DNA from: Bimuria novae-zelandiae CBS 107.79
Taxonomy: Eukaryota; Ascomycota; Dothideomycetes; Pleosporales; Didymosphaeriaceae
Length of the DNA: 64,000 nucleotides
Assembly (NCBI GenBank): GCA_010015655.1
Contig: ML976659.1
Location: 156,675 to 220,674 of the forward strand
Reading direction: 5' to 3'
This document shows, piece by piece, positions 43,100-56,165 of this stretch. The position numbers were made by a program, and so were the translations under genes. The notes under the pieces are model-generated. The model saw nothing but the letters and a program-made list of their open reading frames with translations, was not told where the DNA came from and did no database searches. How positions within the stretch are numbered: position 1 is the first letter of the stretch; each line of letters opens with the position of its first letter.

Positions 43100-46000
43100 A
43101 AAATAACCTTTAAGGAAACTTTTCCTGCCTTTAAAGCTAAGTTTATTAGTATAGTAATCTAAAGTAAAGTTTATAAGAATAAATAGTCTTTATTCCTATA
43201 AAAAAAGATAACATAATCCTTAAAGGCTCTAAATATAGGGTTTAAGCACCTATAAAATAATTCCTTTAAAAAAAATAGTAGCCTACTTAATAGCCTTTAA
43301 CTTAGAAACGCAGAATGCACTAATAAGACCCTTTACTTACTTTATAATTAGTATAAATTAACTTTTATGTTAGAAGAACTATAAGGAAGAAATTCATCCT
43401 AGTACCTTAACTAAGGTACTATATAGGCCTATTAAGGAATCTACTCTAAACGTGCCCTAAAATAGGATAGTTCTGCCGTTGCAACCTCTAATAATATAAA
43501 TAAGTTCTAACTACTACTATAACAATAGAAAGTTAAAATATTTTATTAAAAATTGCCTTTAACCCCGCGTCCGCGAGATTAGAATAAAACTAGACTCTAA
43601 TTAAGAATATATCAATATAGATAAGGAAGTATCCCCGGAAAATAAAGATACCTAGGAAAAGCCTATACCCTAGGTATAAGTAAGTATAACCTTTCTAATA
43701 TAGATTTATTAAAGTTACTAGGAGGTCCTTACTTTTAAACCCCGCCTATACTTTATTTAAATAGGTACAGGTTTAAACTTAATACCCTTATTAATACTAG
43801 TGCCTAAAGTTTTTTTTATTAATTCTTAAATTATAGCTTCTTTATCTTAGTTACTTTATATTTTTACCTAAAAACTACTATACCGCGTTATAGTTCAAGG
43901 GTTCTTAAATAAGATTCGTGCCCTAGTAGACTAATATATTTATTTATATATAAGGATAGATAGGCGAACGATTCGTAATTACCTCTTTATAGTAATAAAC
44001 TTAGGAACACAAAACTATATTTTAAGACTCTAATAGCTTAAGCGCTTTAAGCTTTAATTAAATATAAAATAAAATTAGATTTTATAGCTAGTAAAATATT
44101 CTAAGACCTACGATCCCTCTAAAACTATCTTAATATAGCTAGAATAGCTAATTTAAAACTTAAAGGTATAGTAAGATATTTATTGCTAGGATGTCCTATA
44201 GGAACAGGAATAATATTAGATAGAGAATAGCCCTATAGTTAATTATATTAAGGGCCTTATTTAACTGCCTTATCTTCTCCCTTTAAGTAGGAAGATAGTA
44301 CCCCTACCTTCTTAGAATCCTGCTCTAAAACCTACCTGTCCCGCATCTGTTCCGCAGGCGATATAGATGCCTATAATTACTTTTATCTTAGCAAATGCCT
44401 TTTACTTTAATATAAAAAAGCTAATTAACGAATTCTTTACCACTTTTCTATATAAAATTAAACGCCTCTTAGACTATATATAAACTTAACGCTACGCTAA
44501 AGATCTTAAGAATGCTTATTTTATTAAAGAATAACTTCCTAAAATATACCGCTAGTATTAGGATATATTTAGTAAGACTATAGCTAATAAGCTACCCACG
44601 CATTAACTATATAATTATAAAATTATACTTACTAAACCCCTTCTAAATAACTATAGTCCTTTATATAAATCTAGCCTAGAAGAACTAGAAGCTATTAAAA
44701 AGTACGTTCTAGAATATCTTTAAAAGGGATTTATTAAGTATAGTTAAAGCCCTTTCGCGTCTCCTATCCTTTGTGTACGAAAGCTAAACGGAGGTTTTCG
44801 AATATATATAGACTATTATAAACTTAACCTTCTAACCTAAAAGGATTCCTACCTAATTTTAAAAATTAATAAACTTTTAGCTCGCCCCTCTAAAGCTAAG
44901 ATATTTACTAAATTTAATATTTAAGCTACCTTTAATAAAATTCGCATAAATCCTAAATTAGAAAAGTACATTACGTTTTAGACTTAATATAAAACTTATA
45001 AGTGTAAGATATTGCCTTTTAGGTTATATAATAGACTAGCTACCTACTAATAATATATAAATAATATTCTTATTAATTATCTTAATAACTTTTATATTAC
45101 GTATCTAGATAATATCCTTATCTATTCTAACACTATTGAGGAACATATTAAGCACGTTTAGAAGGTGTTAGATTATCTTTAGAAAGCTAGCCTCTAAGTC
45201 GACATTCTTAAAAGTGAATTCTATGTAACTTGGACCCGATACCTAGGTTATATCCTTACTAATACTGGTATGGAGGTAGATCCAGCTAAGGTAGAAGCAC
45301 TACGAAACTAAAAAGCCCCTATAACTATAATAGGTGTAAAGTTATTCCTTAGATTTATTAAGTTTTATTAGTAATTTATTAAGGACTTCTCTTATATTAT
45401 AAAGCTTATTAGTACCCTATAAAGTCCTTAGGTCTTATTTAAATAGAGTTTAGAGTGTAAAGTTGCCTTTTAGTAAATTAAATAGGCGTTACTAGCTATC
45501 CCCACCCTATATTACTTTAACCCTAAACTACCTACTAGGGTAGAAATAGACGTATCTAATAGAGTGATTACAGAAGTACTATCCCAGGAACATCTAAATA
45601 GAAAAGTTTAACTAGTGGCATTTTATAGTTATGTCCTAACTAGATCTAAACTAAACTAGGAGATCTATAATAAGGAATTATTTACTATTATTACTATCTT
45701 TATTAAGTAGACCGTAGAACTTGCTTTTATCTAAACTATAATTTAAGTTCTTTTAGATTATTAATCCTTAGAATACTTTATAACTACTAAGGTCCTTAAT
45801 ACTTATTAAGTTTACTAGTACGAAATGCTATCCTCGTTTAACTTTTAAATTAAATACACGCTAGGTAAAAGCAACGCTAGAGCTAATATTTTAAGTTAAT
45901 AAAAATAAGATTTTATAGACCTTAAGGCTATTTAAAATAATAATTGTAGTTAAGTATTCCTAGGGCCCTACTAACTTAACTCTTAAATTAACTCTAACCT

Positions 46001-47148
46001 AGCCTAGACCTATATTAAGAAGTTTAATGCCAAAGTCGACGTGTTTGCCTTATTAACTAATATAGATATTATAAGTCTAGATTCTTATTAACTTATTAAA
46101 GCTTTACTGCAAGAGAACTGCCTTAGATTTATTATAAAATACTAGTCCCTACTAGAGAAATATTAGATTTAAAATAGTCTTATTCTATATAATAACAGAC
46201 TATGCGTCCCTCCTAAATCTACTTTATATACCTGCCTTATCTAGGAAATCCATAATCAGAAGTTAATAGCTTATTTAGGTTATATAAAAACCTACTAGTT
46301 GCTCTCTCGAAAGTACTACTAGAAGGGAATAGAAGCTACCTATAAGTAGTATATATAAAACTATATTCCTTGCCAACGTGCACACCTAAGGCAGACCCTT
46401 ACTTTAAGGTTTTTATATCTATTACCTATCCCTAATAGGCCTATATAACATCTATGCATTAACTTTAAAGAATTTCCTAAGGATAGGACTAGATATAATT
46501 AGATTATAGTAGTTATTAATTATTTATCTAAACAAGTAGTATCTATTCCTTGCTATAAATTAATTAATACTTATAAAATAGCTAACTTGTTTGTATAATA
46601 GGTATACTAATTTAGATATACTCTAGAGTCTATTATCTCTAATTAAGGTCCTTAGTTTATTTCTATATTCTAGTTAGAGTTTTATTAGATTATAGGCGTT
46701 AAAGTAAAGCTATCTACCGCGTACTATAAAGAGATAGATAGCTAGACAGAAATCATAAATAAGTATATTAACTAGAGGCTACGCCCCTTTATATCCTACT
46801 ACTAGGATAACTAGAGTTTACTTCTACCCTTAATTAATTAAGCGTAAGTTACTCTACCCTATTTAGCTATTAGCATGTTACCTTACTAGATCCTGTATAG
46901 CTCTAAACTTTATTAAAGTTAGGATTAGAATCCTGCCTTATTTACTAAGCCCTAGGATTATTTAAATATTAAAGATGCTTAATTACTAGCTAAATAAATG
47001 CATGCCGCTTAGTAGCTAGTAAAGGAAAATATAGAATAAGTATAAGACTAAATATAATTTATAATTAATTAACACTATTACCTAATTAACTAAAAAGTTA
47101 GTAATATAGTCTACTTAGACGCTTATAACCTTACGGTGTTAAAACCTA
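43100..47148 (+). pseudogene. Remains of gag-pol, family C chromovirus
   Basis: RT landmarks: SPILCVRKLNGGFRIYIDYY at about 44757-44825 and the active site YLDNILIY at 45102-45125 (second Asp GAT now AAT). The integrase follows, to the nested insertion at 47154. It resumes at 53796 with KVIKQVNYLYRLKLSLGSRI and a chromodomain remnant at about 53991-54150 (KEILASKLF, NTLKYRVK, NFIETPYKLRKFYNKY). Stops are RIP-type. The gag limits are not resolved. Confidence 0.8.
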
Positions 47149-47153
47149 GCTAA

Positions 47154-47422
47154 TGTGACGGCCTGGCATGCCGGCAGGACACATGACATCGCGTGAGAGG
47201 CGCGACTGCCTCACGCCTAGGTGCAGCTGCCTTACGCCTGGGCGCAGCTGCCCACGCACCCAGTGTAGCTATCTCGGATAGATAGATATTCCGTGCCAAG
47301 CGGCAGCGCATAAAAGCGCCGCAGGCCTGTGTACCTACAGTCTCCTCATCTTAGTGTAGCTAAAATAGAGCCAACCTACCTTATCTACTCTCTTAATGCA
47401 GGAGCCTATGCCTGTCCTTATA
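47154..47422 (+). repeat. 5' LTR of the nested chromovirus
   Basis: Starts TGTGACGGCCTGGCATGCC and ends TGTCCTTATA. It is GC-rich for 200 bp, with a direct repeat of CTGCCTCACGCCT-G type units (about 47205-47240). Confidence 0.92.
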
Positions 47423-47429
47423 TTACACT

Positions 47430-50400
47430 AAGATTTCTTTACTTAGCTAGAGATAGTAATAAAATATTAAGTTAAACCGCTAGATCTGCCTACGCGCACG
47501 ACTTAATAATAACTACTTTAAGAGATCTATTATATAACTACGCTAAGCTATTAGTTTATTATAAAGTATAAATACCCGCAACAAAAGGTCTTAATACTAC
47601 TAAGTAACGTACTACTTAAAGGGAGTTAAAGGACGTAGTTTAAAAATAGCACACTGTAGCTAGCTAGGAGAGCTAATTAGCCTGCTACCCTTTACTTAAT
47701 AAACGTGCTATATAGGCAACCTACTACTTACGTAAAGAGGGCTATAAGAGCCCTAGCCTCTATAAGAGAGGAACCTATTCCTACTAACTATCTTAAGCAC
47801 TACCTGCTCGCCTTTTTCTTACTAGAGAACTAATAACTAGCTGCTCTACCCGCAGTATTAATAAAATAGCACTAAAACACCTATTTATAGTGTTAGTTTT
47901 AAAAAAGGAGATGCTAGGCAGCGCGTACGACCTATTTAAGCCCTTTATTTACTAAGAACACGAAATCTAGAGCTATGGCTCTATTACTAAGGAAAACTAT
48001 AATTAAGACACTTGCTTAAAACTTGCTCGTATCTAGCAAGGTATTAATAAGGACCTCTTATAACCTCCCTAGCTACTTACGTTTACTAGCAATAACCTGA
48101 TTACTACGACGCTAGAGGCCATAATTAAGCATTTTAGGCAAGAACTAGCAAAGATTACTATAGAGCTAATTAGCTAGCTACTTCTTTATAGTGTAGAGCG
48201 ATAATAACTGTATATATACCGCTAGATCGCTACTAATACCTTAGCTAAAGGCAAAGGGCTATATAGAGCCCTTATTTAAGCGTAGTAAAAGATAGACAGG
48301 TTAAAAGCCTAACTTGCTAAACAGGCTATAGCAGGCTCTACCTTTAATACACTAATAACTTAATTTTATATAACTAAATTCTAAATCCTCTTTTAGACCC
48401 TAAGCTAGAGCGTCCCCTCCGCTAATAACCTGCCAAGCTCTAAATCTAGCGAGCCTAATAACTTATGTTTTTCGCGCTTATTACTATTTAAGCCTGTTAC
48501 TTATTTATATACACGCTTTTTAGGCGTAAGCTAGCGCTTAGTTAAATTCTTAGACCCTCTGCTACTCTTAGACGGCAAGATAACTACGACCTTTAAGCAC
48601 TAGAGGGCCTATATAGAGAACAAACTTTGGTCTAACCGCGATTAGTTTATAGGAGAGACTTTAGAGGATACCTAAGAGCGTATTATAGTATATATAACTA
48701 CACGCATAGAGGATCCTGCCCGTGGCTAACTTGTAACTTTAATTAGAGCTCTACGAGACGGTGGCGAACGTATTAATAGCAAATTTATAATAAATATAAT
48801 AGAGCAAGCTTTTGGCGACCTATATAAGGAGAAAAAGGCCCGTTAGGTATTTATCTAACTACGCCTCTGCTTTATAGCTAAGTTTACTAGCTTTTAAGTA
48901 GACTTCTTTCGCCTTGCGACGTAGCGCAAGCTACCTACTAATTAATAGGTTAAAAAGTTTTATAAGAAGCTTATAAATTAACTCTGTATAAATATAGGCC
49001 GTAATGTTTATCGCCTTAAGGATAATTACTCTAAGTTTATTAACATCGCCCGCGACCTCACACGAGAGGTAGTAATTATAGACTTTTAGGTTATAGCGCG
49101 CGCTAAACGAGAATCTTAAAAGAAGGCTACTCTTACCTTAGCTACTAGGTCTTACAAGTATGCTTTAATACTAGCGTAGCCCCTTACTCGCATATAGCTA
49201 ACGCGCGCCGCCACTATAGCTTTAAGTAGCTAGCTTACCTGCTACTATTATAAAAAGTTAGGATATATTACTCGAGACTGCCTAAATAGCCCTATTAATT
49301 AGAAAGCGTTAGAGGCTAGCGATTTAGCACTATAAGCTAATAAAGAGGTATACTATAAGACTAAGGACGGAGGCTTCCTTTCTTTTAATAAGGAATTAGG
49401 AAAAGTATTACTCTAGGGGAAGTCTCCTTCCTAGAGAATCCTATAGGAGCTGCTAGCATACGAGACCTCTTATTTAGCGAAAGTGCTTTTACTCTACCCT
49501 GCCGTATCTTAACAAACGGGCTAGTAATTAGGTTAAAGGCTCTTATTAATACAGGCGCAGGTAGCTACGTCCTAGTCTACTTTAAATACCTCTATATAAT
49601 TAAGAAGGGACTTAAGGTATTTATTAAAAGCATAGAAGCTGTTCCCCTGGCTAGATATAATAGTTAACTAAATAGGCAGGTGAATAAGCACTTCTAGGCT
49701 AACCTAGTGCTAGATAGCCACCGCCTTACTACTTACTTTATACCTTGTAATACTAGCTACTATAACCTTATAGTTAGCCGCAAGCTTCTCGAGGAAACTA
49801 ACGTCTAGATTAACTATAGGTAGTAGATGCTTAAGTGGCTAAATATAATATAGATTAACTATAAATAAGATATTATTATCCTAACGCGGGGCATAGCTAC
49901 AGGAATTAATCCTAAGTATTAGGCAGATACTAACTAACGTAACAAGCTTATAGACGTGGCTATTATATAGCATATCTACTGCTTATCGCAGCAATCCCCT
50001 TAGCGTCGTACCTACTAGAAGAACCTAGCAAAGATAGAGGAGCAGCTTTGCTACTAAGCGCTACTATCACAAGAGTAGTAGCCAACTTGCCCTAAACCTG
50101 TCTCCCGCAAGGACCTCGCTGAGGCAGGCCTTAAGATTAATATTATAAGAGCTACGGTATTTATAATTAATACGCGTTAGAAAGAGATAGTTATTAGCTA
50201 TATTAGTGTTTATAAAGTAGAGAAGCTAATTTAAGACTATAAGAAAGAGCTAGGCTAGACAGACCCGCTAGACCTAGATAAAGAACTCCGCTAGCTTCTT
50301 GTAAAGAAGTTACTATTCCTAGGCTATGCGGGCGCTACCCTAGCTTACTTTTTAAAGAATAACTCTAACGTACTATCTCTACACTACGATAGCGTTAATT

Positions 50401-53400
50401 ACAACATTAAGCTAACCGCGGATAACATACTAATATTAAGCCTACTATATAGCATGTCACTAGAGTAGTTATAGCTTATTAAGGATTACCTAAATAACCA
50501 CCTCTAACGCGGCGTTATTACTTACAGCAACGCGCCCTACGCCTTACTAGTACTATTTACTAAAAAGCCTAGAGGGGGGTAGCGATTTTATGTTAACTAT
50601 TATAAGCTTAACGCTATTATAAAGAAAGATGTCTATCCTATCCTACTTATCTAAGAGACCCTTGCGAGGCTCGCCTGTGCTAAGATATTTACTAAGCTAG
50701 ACGTACGGCAGGCCTTTTATCGCATTTAACTAGACAAGGAAGTAAAGGACCTAACCACGTTTTATATACGCTATAGTAACTATAAGTATTATATACTCTT
50801 ATTTAGTCTCTATAATGGACCTGCCACCTTCTAGCGATATATTAATAGGGTACTATATAGCCTACTTAACGACTTTTGCATAGCATATCTAGACGATATT
50901 CTTATCTACTTAGAGGATTTACTACACTATAAGGAGCATGTTGCGCAGGTGCTTAAACGACTCCGCGATGCTAGTTTGTAAGCAGACATTAAGAAGAGCA
51001 AGTTTATAGTAACTAGGACAAAGTTCCTTAGCCTTATTATTAGTACTTAAGGCATTTAGAAGGACCTAGAGAAGATTACTATTATGCAGGACTAGCCTAT
51101 GCCTACATTAGTTAAAAGCATATAGTTATTTTTAGGCTTCTATAACTTCTACTAAACCTTTCTTAAGGACTATAGACGCATTATTAGACTACTTATAAAG
51201 CTCCTTAAGAAGGGCGCTTGGCATACCTTTAAAGAGTAAAAGCTTATAGCCTTTTAGCAAGTTAAAGACCTTATGCTATTAGATAATATACTTACTTACT
51301 ACTCTCCCTATCGCGTCACACGCATAGAAACAAACGCGAGCGATAGTGTTATTGCTAGCGTACTCTCTTAGCTACAGGATAATAGACTCTGGCGACCTGT
51401 AGCCTTCTATTCCAAGACAATGAGCGACCCGCAGATAAACTACGATATACACGATAAAGAGATACTAGCTATAATCTATAGCCTTAAAGAATAGAGATCT
51501 TAGCTTATTAGTCTATAGACAACTAAGCCCTTTAGCGCTATTACTAACTATTAAGCGCTAGAGTACTTCTCTACTAAGCGCGAGCTTACTCCTTAATAGA
51601 TATGCTAGGCTATAATAGTAGCTAATTTTAACCTAAAGCTCACCTACTAACTAGGCACTACTAACGTAGTAGCTAACGCGCTATTACGCAAGCAGGAGGA
51701 ACTATAGACTTAAAAGGAGAAGGATAAGGTAGCTTATATAAGGGTCTTCTTATAAGCTAAGTAGCTAGATGTTAATATAGTGCAAGAAGCTATAACCTAA
51801 CTTACTAACCTAGCTACTTAAGGATTACAGGGCTAGGAGCTTAAGATTGCTATAATAGACACTTTTCTAGCCTCTCCCTCTATAGAGGATCCTTATGCCC
51901 TCGTTAATTAGGTAATTAAGGTAAATTAGAATTACGATAGCCTATAAAAGCTATAGGAAAAAGCTCTATCTAATAACTAAGGACCGTAGAAGCTAAATAA
52001 TTAAGATCTACTCTTGTATAAAGATTAGCTAGTTGTCTTAGCAGTCAACTTCCTACGCACCTACTTAATCCAAGCCGCCTATACTACGTAGCTTACTGCT
52101 TACCCAGGAAAAAGGAAGACAGCGAAGCTACTTAGAGATTAGTACTACTAGCCAAATCTAGCGAAGGATGTGGACACCTATGTCGCCGCCTATAAGGCTT
52201 GTTAATGGAGTTATATGCCCCGTAACCACACCCTAGGACTACTTAAGCTACTATTAATACTAGAGCAAGTATGGCAGGACGTTTTAATAGACTTTAAGTT
52301 ATTCCTACCTGATAAGAAAGGGTATAATAACGCCTTTATTATGGTTAACTGCCTAAGCAAGCGCTGCTTCTCACTGCCCTGCCACAAGATAACCACGGCG
52401 GAACAGGCTGTAAATATATACTATCGCTACATCTGGCGCGTGTACGGCCCACCCAAGTCTATTGTCTCTGATCGAGGCCCGCAGTTCATCTTAGCATTTA
52501 TAAATAAGCTATGCCAACTTATAGGCGTTAAGCAAAAGCTCTTAATAGCTTATTATCCTTAGACTAATAGTAATATAGAAATTATAAACTAGTACCTTAA
52601 CCAGCGCCTTCGCTTATTTATTAACTACTACTAGGATAACTAGTCTGACCTACTACCCTGCATGGACTGGGCTCAGGCTATACTGCCTTATGAGACTACA
52701 GGCCTCTCGCCGTACGAGATCGAGTTCGGACATTAGCCTACACACTACTAGGACTAGAAAGAGCGGACAAAGACCTCGCCCACAGCCTGTAAGCAGATGT
52801 CCCGAGAGGAAGCGCAGAACTACGTAAAGGTTCGATACAACGCTATAAAGCGGGCTATAGAGATAGCTTAGAGAGGGATTATTTATGCCTAGGAGTAATA
52901 AGCACGTCAAGCAAATAAGAAGTAATATAAGCTAGATTTTAAAGTAGGCGATTAAGTCTATATTACGCCAAGAGGCTTTATAACTAACCAGCCTAGTTAG
53001 AAGCTTAACTAGTAGATATACGGGCCCTACCTAATTATCGCTATAAAAGAATTCTCCTACTAAGTTAAGCTTCCGCTATATATATACATGCATAATGTCT
53101 TCTATGCAGACTGCCTATAGAAAGCTGCCACAGACACACTACTAGGTTAGATAGAGCCAGAAGAGGAGCTAATAGAGGTTAACGGTAACCTAGAATAGTA
53201 AGTAGAGAAGATTCTTAATAGCCATATCTACTAAGGACGTTTATAATACAAAGTCTCCTAGACTACCTATAATCCTAACCCTACCTGGTACAACGCCCGA
53301 GGCTTTGTTAGGGCACTATATAAGGTAAAGGAGTATTATAACGCATATCTAGATAAAGCAGGGCTATTACTGCGACTAGACATCTAGCTACGAGCGTATA
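47430..53400 (+). pseudogene. gag-pol of the nested chromovirus, partly preserved
   Basis: Seen: a CCHC-like region near 49235-49285 (CYYYKKLGYITRDC); the RT block ARLACAKIFTKLDVRQAFYR (about 50665-50730); an intact active site AYLDDILIY (50883-50909); integrase zinc-binding remnants near 52060-52110; integrase core at 52215-52562 with WQDVLIDFK and VSDRGPQFI; and a chromodomain at about 53200-53345 (VEKILNSHIY, YKVSWTTYNPNPTWYNARGF, KVKEYYNAYLDKAG). Stretches such as 52370-52500 carry hardly any RIP change, while others have many stops. Not functional as it stands. Confidence 0.88.
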
Positions 53401-53526
53401 AGGCCGGCACCTATCTAGAGACAATAGAGGAAGATAATAAAGCTATGGTTATACTAGCATAAGACAAGACACGAAGAAGGTAACACGACGGACTTAAAGG
53501 ACTACGCCCACCTTAGAGGGGGGTGA

Positions 53527-53795
53527 TATAATAGCCTAGCATGCTGGCAGGATATATAATCTTGCGTGAGAGGCGCGACTGCCTCACGCCTGGGTGTAGC
53601 TGCCTCACGCCTAGGCGCAGCTGCCCACGCACCCAGTGTAGCTATCCCGGATAGATAGATGTTCCGTGCCGAGCGGCAGCGCATAAAAGCGCCGCAGGCC
53701 TGTGTACCTACAGTCTCCTCATCTTAGTGTAGCTGAAATAGAGCCAACCTACCTCATCTACTCACTTGATGCAGGAGCCTGTGCCCGTCCTCACA
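53527..53795 (+). repeat. 3' LTR of the nested chromovirus
   Basis: Starts TATAATAGCCTAGCATGC (RIP form of TGTGACGGCCTGGCATGC) and ends CCCGTCCTCACA. 269 bp, as the 5' LTR. The two LTRs carry different RIP changes. Confidence 0.92.
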
Positions 53796-54284
53796 GCTAA
53801 AAGCTATCTAATAAGTAAGAGGGCCCTTTTAAAGTAATAAAACAAGTTAATTACTTATATAGACTTAAACTTTCTTTAGGGTCCCGAATCTATAATATCT
53901 TTACTTTAAATCTCCTCTATAAAGATTCTTAAGGCCTACTACTAGGATAAGAAGCTCTAAAACCGCTAGGTATCCTTATTAATAAAGTAGAGAAATAGGA
54001 AGTTAAGGAGATCTTAGCTAGTAAGCTATTCTAAAATACCCTTAAATATAGAGTTAAGTAAATAAAATATAACCTAGATCTAGTATAGTATCTTACATTA
54101 AACTTTATAGAAACCCCTTATAAGTTAAGAAAATTTTATAATAAGTATCTAAATTACCCTAGACCTTTAAAGGTATTAAGTTAGTAAATTTACATATAGG
54201 AGCAAGAAATAGAGTAGTAGACTTAAAAGTTTTAAATTCTAATAGTATAAGAAAGAAAAGAAACAAAAATCTAATTCTACTCTT

Positions 54285-54700
54285 TATTTAAATTAGAGAG
54301 CTTAGGTAGAGCACTCTTAAGAGTAGTAGGCGCCTTCTCTTTTCCCTTACTCTTTCCCTTCCTCTAATTCCCCTCTAAAGCTATCTTTATAGTGTTATAA
54401 AGATTATCTACTGCCTCCTTTACACGCTGTAAATAATTCTTTACCTATATAAAAGTAGAATGCTACGCGAGTAGTAATTCTATAAAAGTTAGTTTAGCCT
54501 TACCTACCTAGGTAACCTGCATAATTATGCCTGGGTCCTTTATAGCCTTATTAAGCGCGGGTTAGAGGTTAGTAGCGTCCTCTTCGCTAGCTCTCTCCTA
54601 ATCCTGCAAGGCCCTTTTAAAAGTCTAAAATTTAGACTTTATAAAGTTAGGCACCTACCTAATCTATTATTAATATAAACTAAAATTAAAATTACTATAC
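54285..54700 (-). pseudogene. Antisense coding-like frame between pol and 3' LTR (family C)
   Basis: The minus-strand frame runs about 135 codons with about seven stops, all explicable by RIP (TGG, CAG or CAA). It contains VPNFIKSKF, TFKRALQD, ERASEEDATNL, PALNKAIKDPGIIMQVT, VGKAKLTFIELLLA, VKNYLQRVKEAVDNLYNTIK and a lysine-rich tail ending ALPKLSNLNKE. It is predicted helical; the family is unknown. Pol's chromodomain remnant ends just before (about 54150). Confidence 0.5.
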
Positions 54701-55275
54701 TTATAGGGTTGCACTTCTCGTTCTAAAAGGTGTAATAGTTATACTTTTTTAAAAATAGCTTAAAAAACTTATAATTAAATATATTATTATAACTAAACGC
54801 ACGCACACACCGTAGATAAATAACTTAGTATACTTTTAAAAGTACTTTAAAAGGAGCATAAATAGGTATTATAAACTAAAATAGCTATTAATAGTATAAA
54901 CACCTCTAAGACTATCCTAAATACTAATTAAAGTTAAATTATTATAGGTTAATAAAGAAAAAACTAAGTTTTTAAAATCTACCCTTTTATATCTTGCTAA
55001 TTATAGCTCTATTTATTTATAGAAAAAGAGCGACCCCTTACCTATAAATATTTATAAGATTATATTATATAGGCATGTAACATAATTACGTAGCTACTTT
55101 AAATATAATCTTATTTAGGTGGCTACGCGCACAACTAGCGAAATAAATAAAAATTAACTAATTAGTAGAGTTATAATTATTACTATACTAGTTATTAGAA
55201 ATAGCAAAAACGCGCGAAACAATTTACATATAGTATAAATAAGGGACTATCTACAAGTTATAAAAGAGGAAGTAG
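54701..55275. other. Non-coding 3' part of the family C element
   Basis: AT-rich, RIP-mutated. No frame seen beyond the antisense one. It ends in the purine tract before the 3' LTR. Confidence 0.4.
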
Positions 55276-55660
55276 TATAATAGGAATAATTACTTATTAA
55301 TATAAGAACCCTTAGCTAGTTAAGATAGAATTTAAGATTATCTAAAAACTAACACTTATCTATATTAGACTAATTTTAGATCTATTAGACTAATAGGGAA
55401 CTACGCATCTAATTTAGACCTATTTTAGATCTATTAGACTAATAGTTAACTTATAGTAGATATGTGCTAGCTACTACCTAAGAAGAGATGTATTTAGAGG
55501 AGCTTAGGGCCTTTATAGTTTAGTACCTTTTTTATATCCTTTTATACTAGGCCTATAGGCACTTAATTTATTTAAGGGTACTTTCTTATACACGCACTCC
55601 TATATGCCTCTGCTAGAAAATACGCCAATATTAATCCTTTAAGTAACCTGCGCCGATACA
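55276..55660 (+). repeat. 3' LTR, family C
   Basis: 385 bp, starting TATAATAGGAATAATTACTT (mutated) and ending GCGCCGATACA, followed by ATGCT. The mutated half is the reverse of that in the 5' LTR. Confidence 0.9.
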
Positions 55661-55795
55661 ATGCTAAGATATCTAGCATTTTAAAAAAGTTTATATTTAT
55701 ATAAGAAAATATAGCTTACGTGGAAGGCTTAATAAGATTCTATGGCCTGGGCGTACCAGACCTATAAAATAATCTAATTATTCACCCCCCTTGTA

Positions 55796-56165
55796 CACCA
55801 CATGCGTGGCGCGGATCTTGCATGAAGCGGTGCCACACTCGGTCGTTTGGGCGCTTAAGCCTCACCCGCCTGCCACCGCTCAGAATCTGAAGCATACTCG
55901 GCCCAAATAGTCGAGTTCGATTTCTCTCCGAGAAAGGCCGGGCTACGCACGGCCCCACACGCTTAACGATAATACTAGCTCAATGAAACAGATGCCCTAG
56001 AATGCAATTTGTATAGTAAAATATGTGGCAAATACATCCTATTGCACTGCCTTTGTGTTTTACACATACCAGTCGCATTCATGACCTGTGCTTGGGGCAA
56101 AATCTCCCCCAAGTGAGGAGCTATACTTATAGAAAGGCGATAAGTAGCCCTCGTTAGTGTCCTTA
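55796..56165. other. GC-balanced host sequence, no gene seen
   Basis: Follows the TA of the outer Tc1 element. No open frame of note, and no tRNA or 5S-like structure recognised. Confidence 0.45.

Larger units (their letters stand above)
47154..53795 (+). mobile_element. Chromovirus nested in the family C element
   Basis: 6642 bp with 269-bp LTRs (47154-47422 and 53527-53795), a perfect GCTAA duplication (47149-47153 and 53796-53800) and a purine tract (AGAGGGGGGTGA) before the 3' LTR. It is less RIP-mutated than its host and has a frame order of gag, protease/RT, integrase and chromodomain. Confidence 0.94.
41826..55660 (+). mobile_element. Chromovirus, family C, with a second chromovirus inside
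   Basis: LTRs of 385 bp (41826-42210 and 55276-55660) with a perfect ATGCT duplication (41821-41825 and 55661-55665). A purine-rich tract (AAAAGAGGAAGTAG) precedes the 3' LTR. The target sequence is intact in the Tc1 copy near 30930 (GCATGCTAAGATATC). The 13.8 kb include the nested element 47154-53795; without it, 7.19 kb. Confidence 0.93.
39332..55793 (-). mobile_element. Tc1-like element (outermost), carrying three further elements
   Basis: Outer ends CAAGGGGGGTGAATAATCGG (39332) and the complement ending at 55793, TA on both sides (39330-39331 and 55794-55795). Removing the inner Tc1 copy (39397-40705) and the LTR element (41826-55660) with their target duplications leaves 1311 bp, the family's length. 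The transposase remains lie on the minus strand and are heavily RIP-mutated. Confidence 0.87.

Noticed and set aside
41826..55660. A 13.8-kb giant retrotransposon
   Set aside because: A second LTR pair with its own duplication (47154-53795) shows it is a 7.19-kb element with an insertion.
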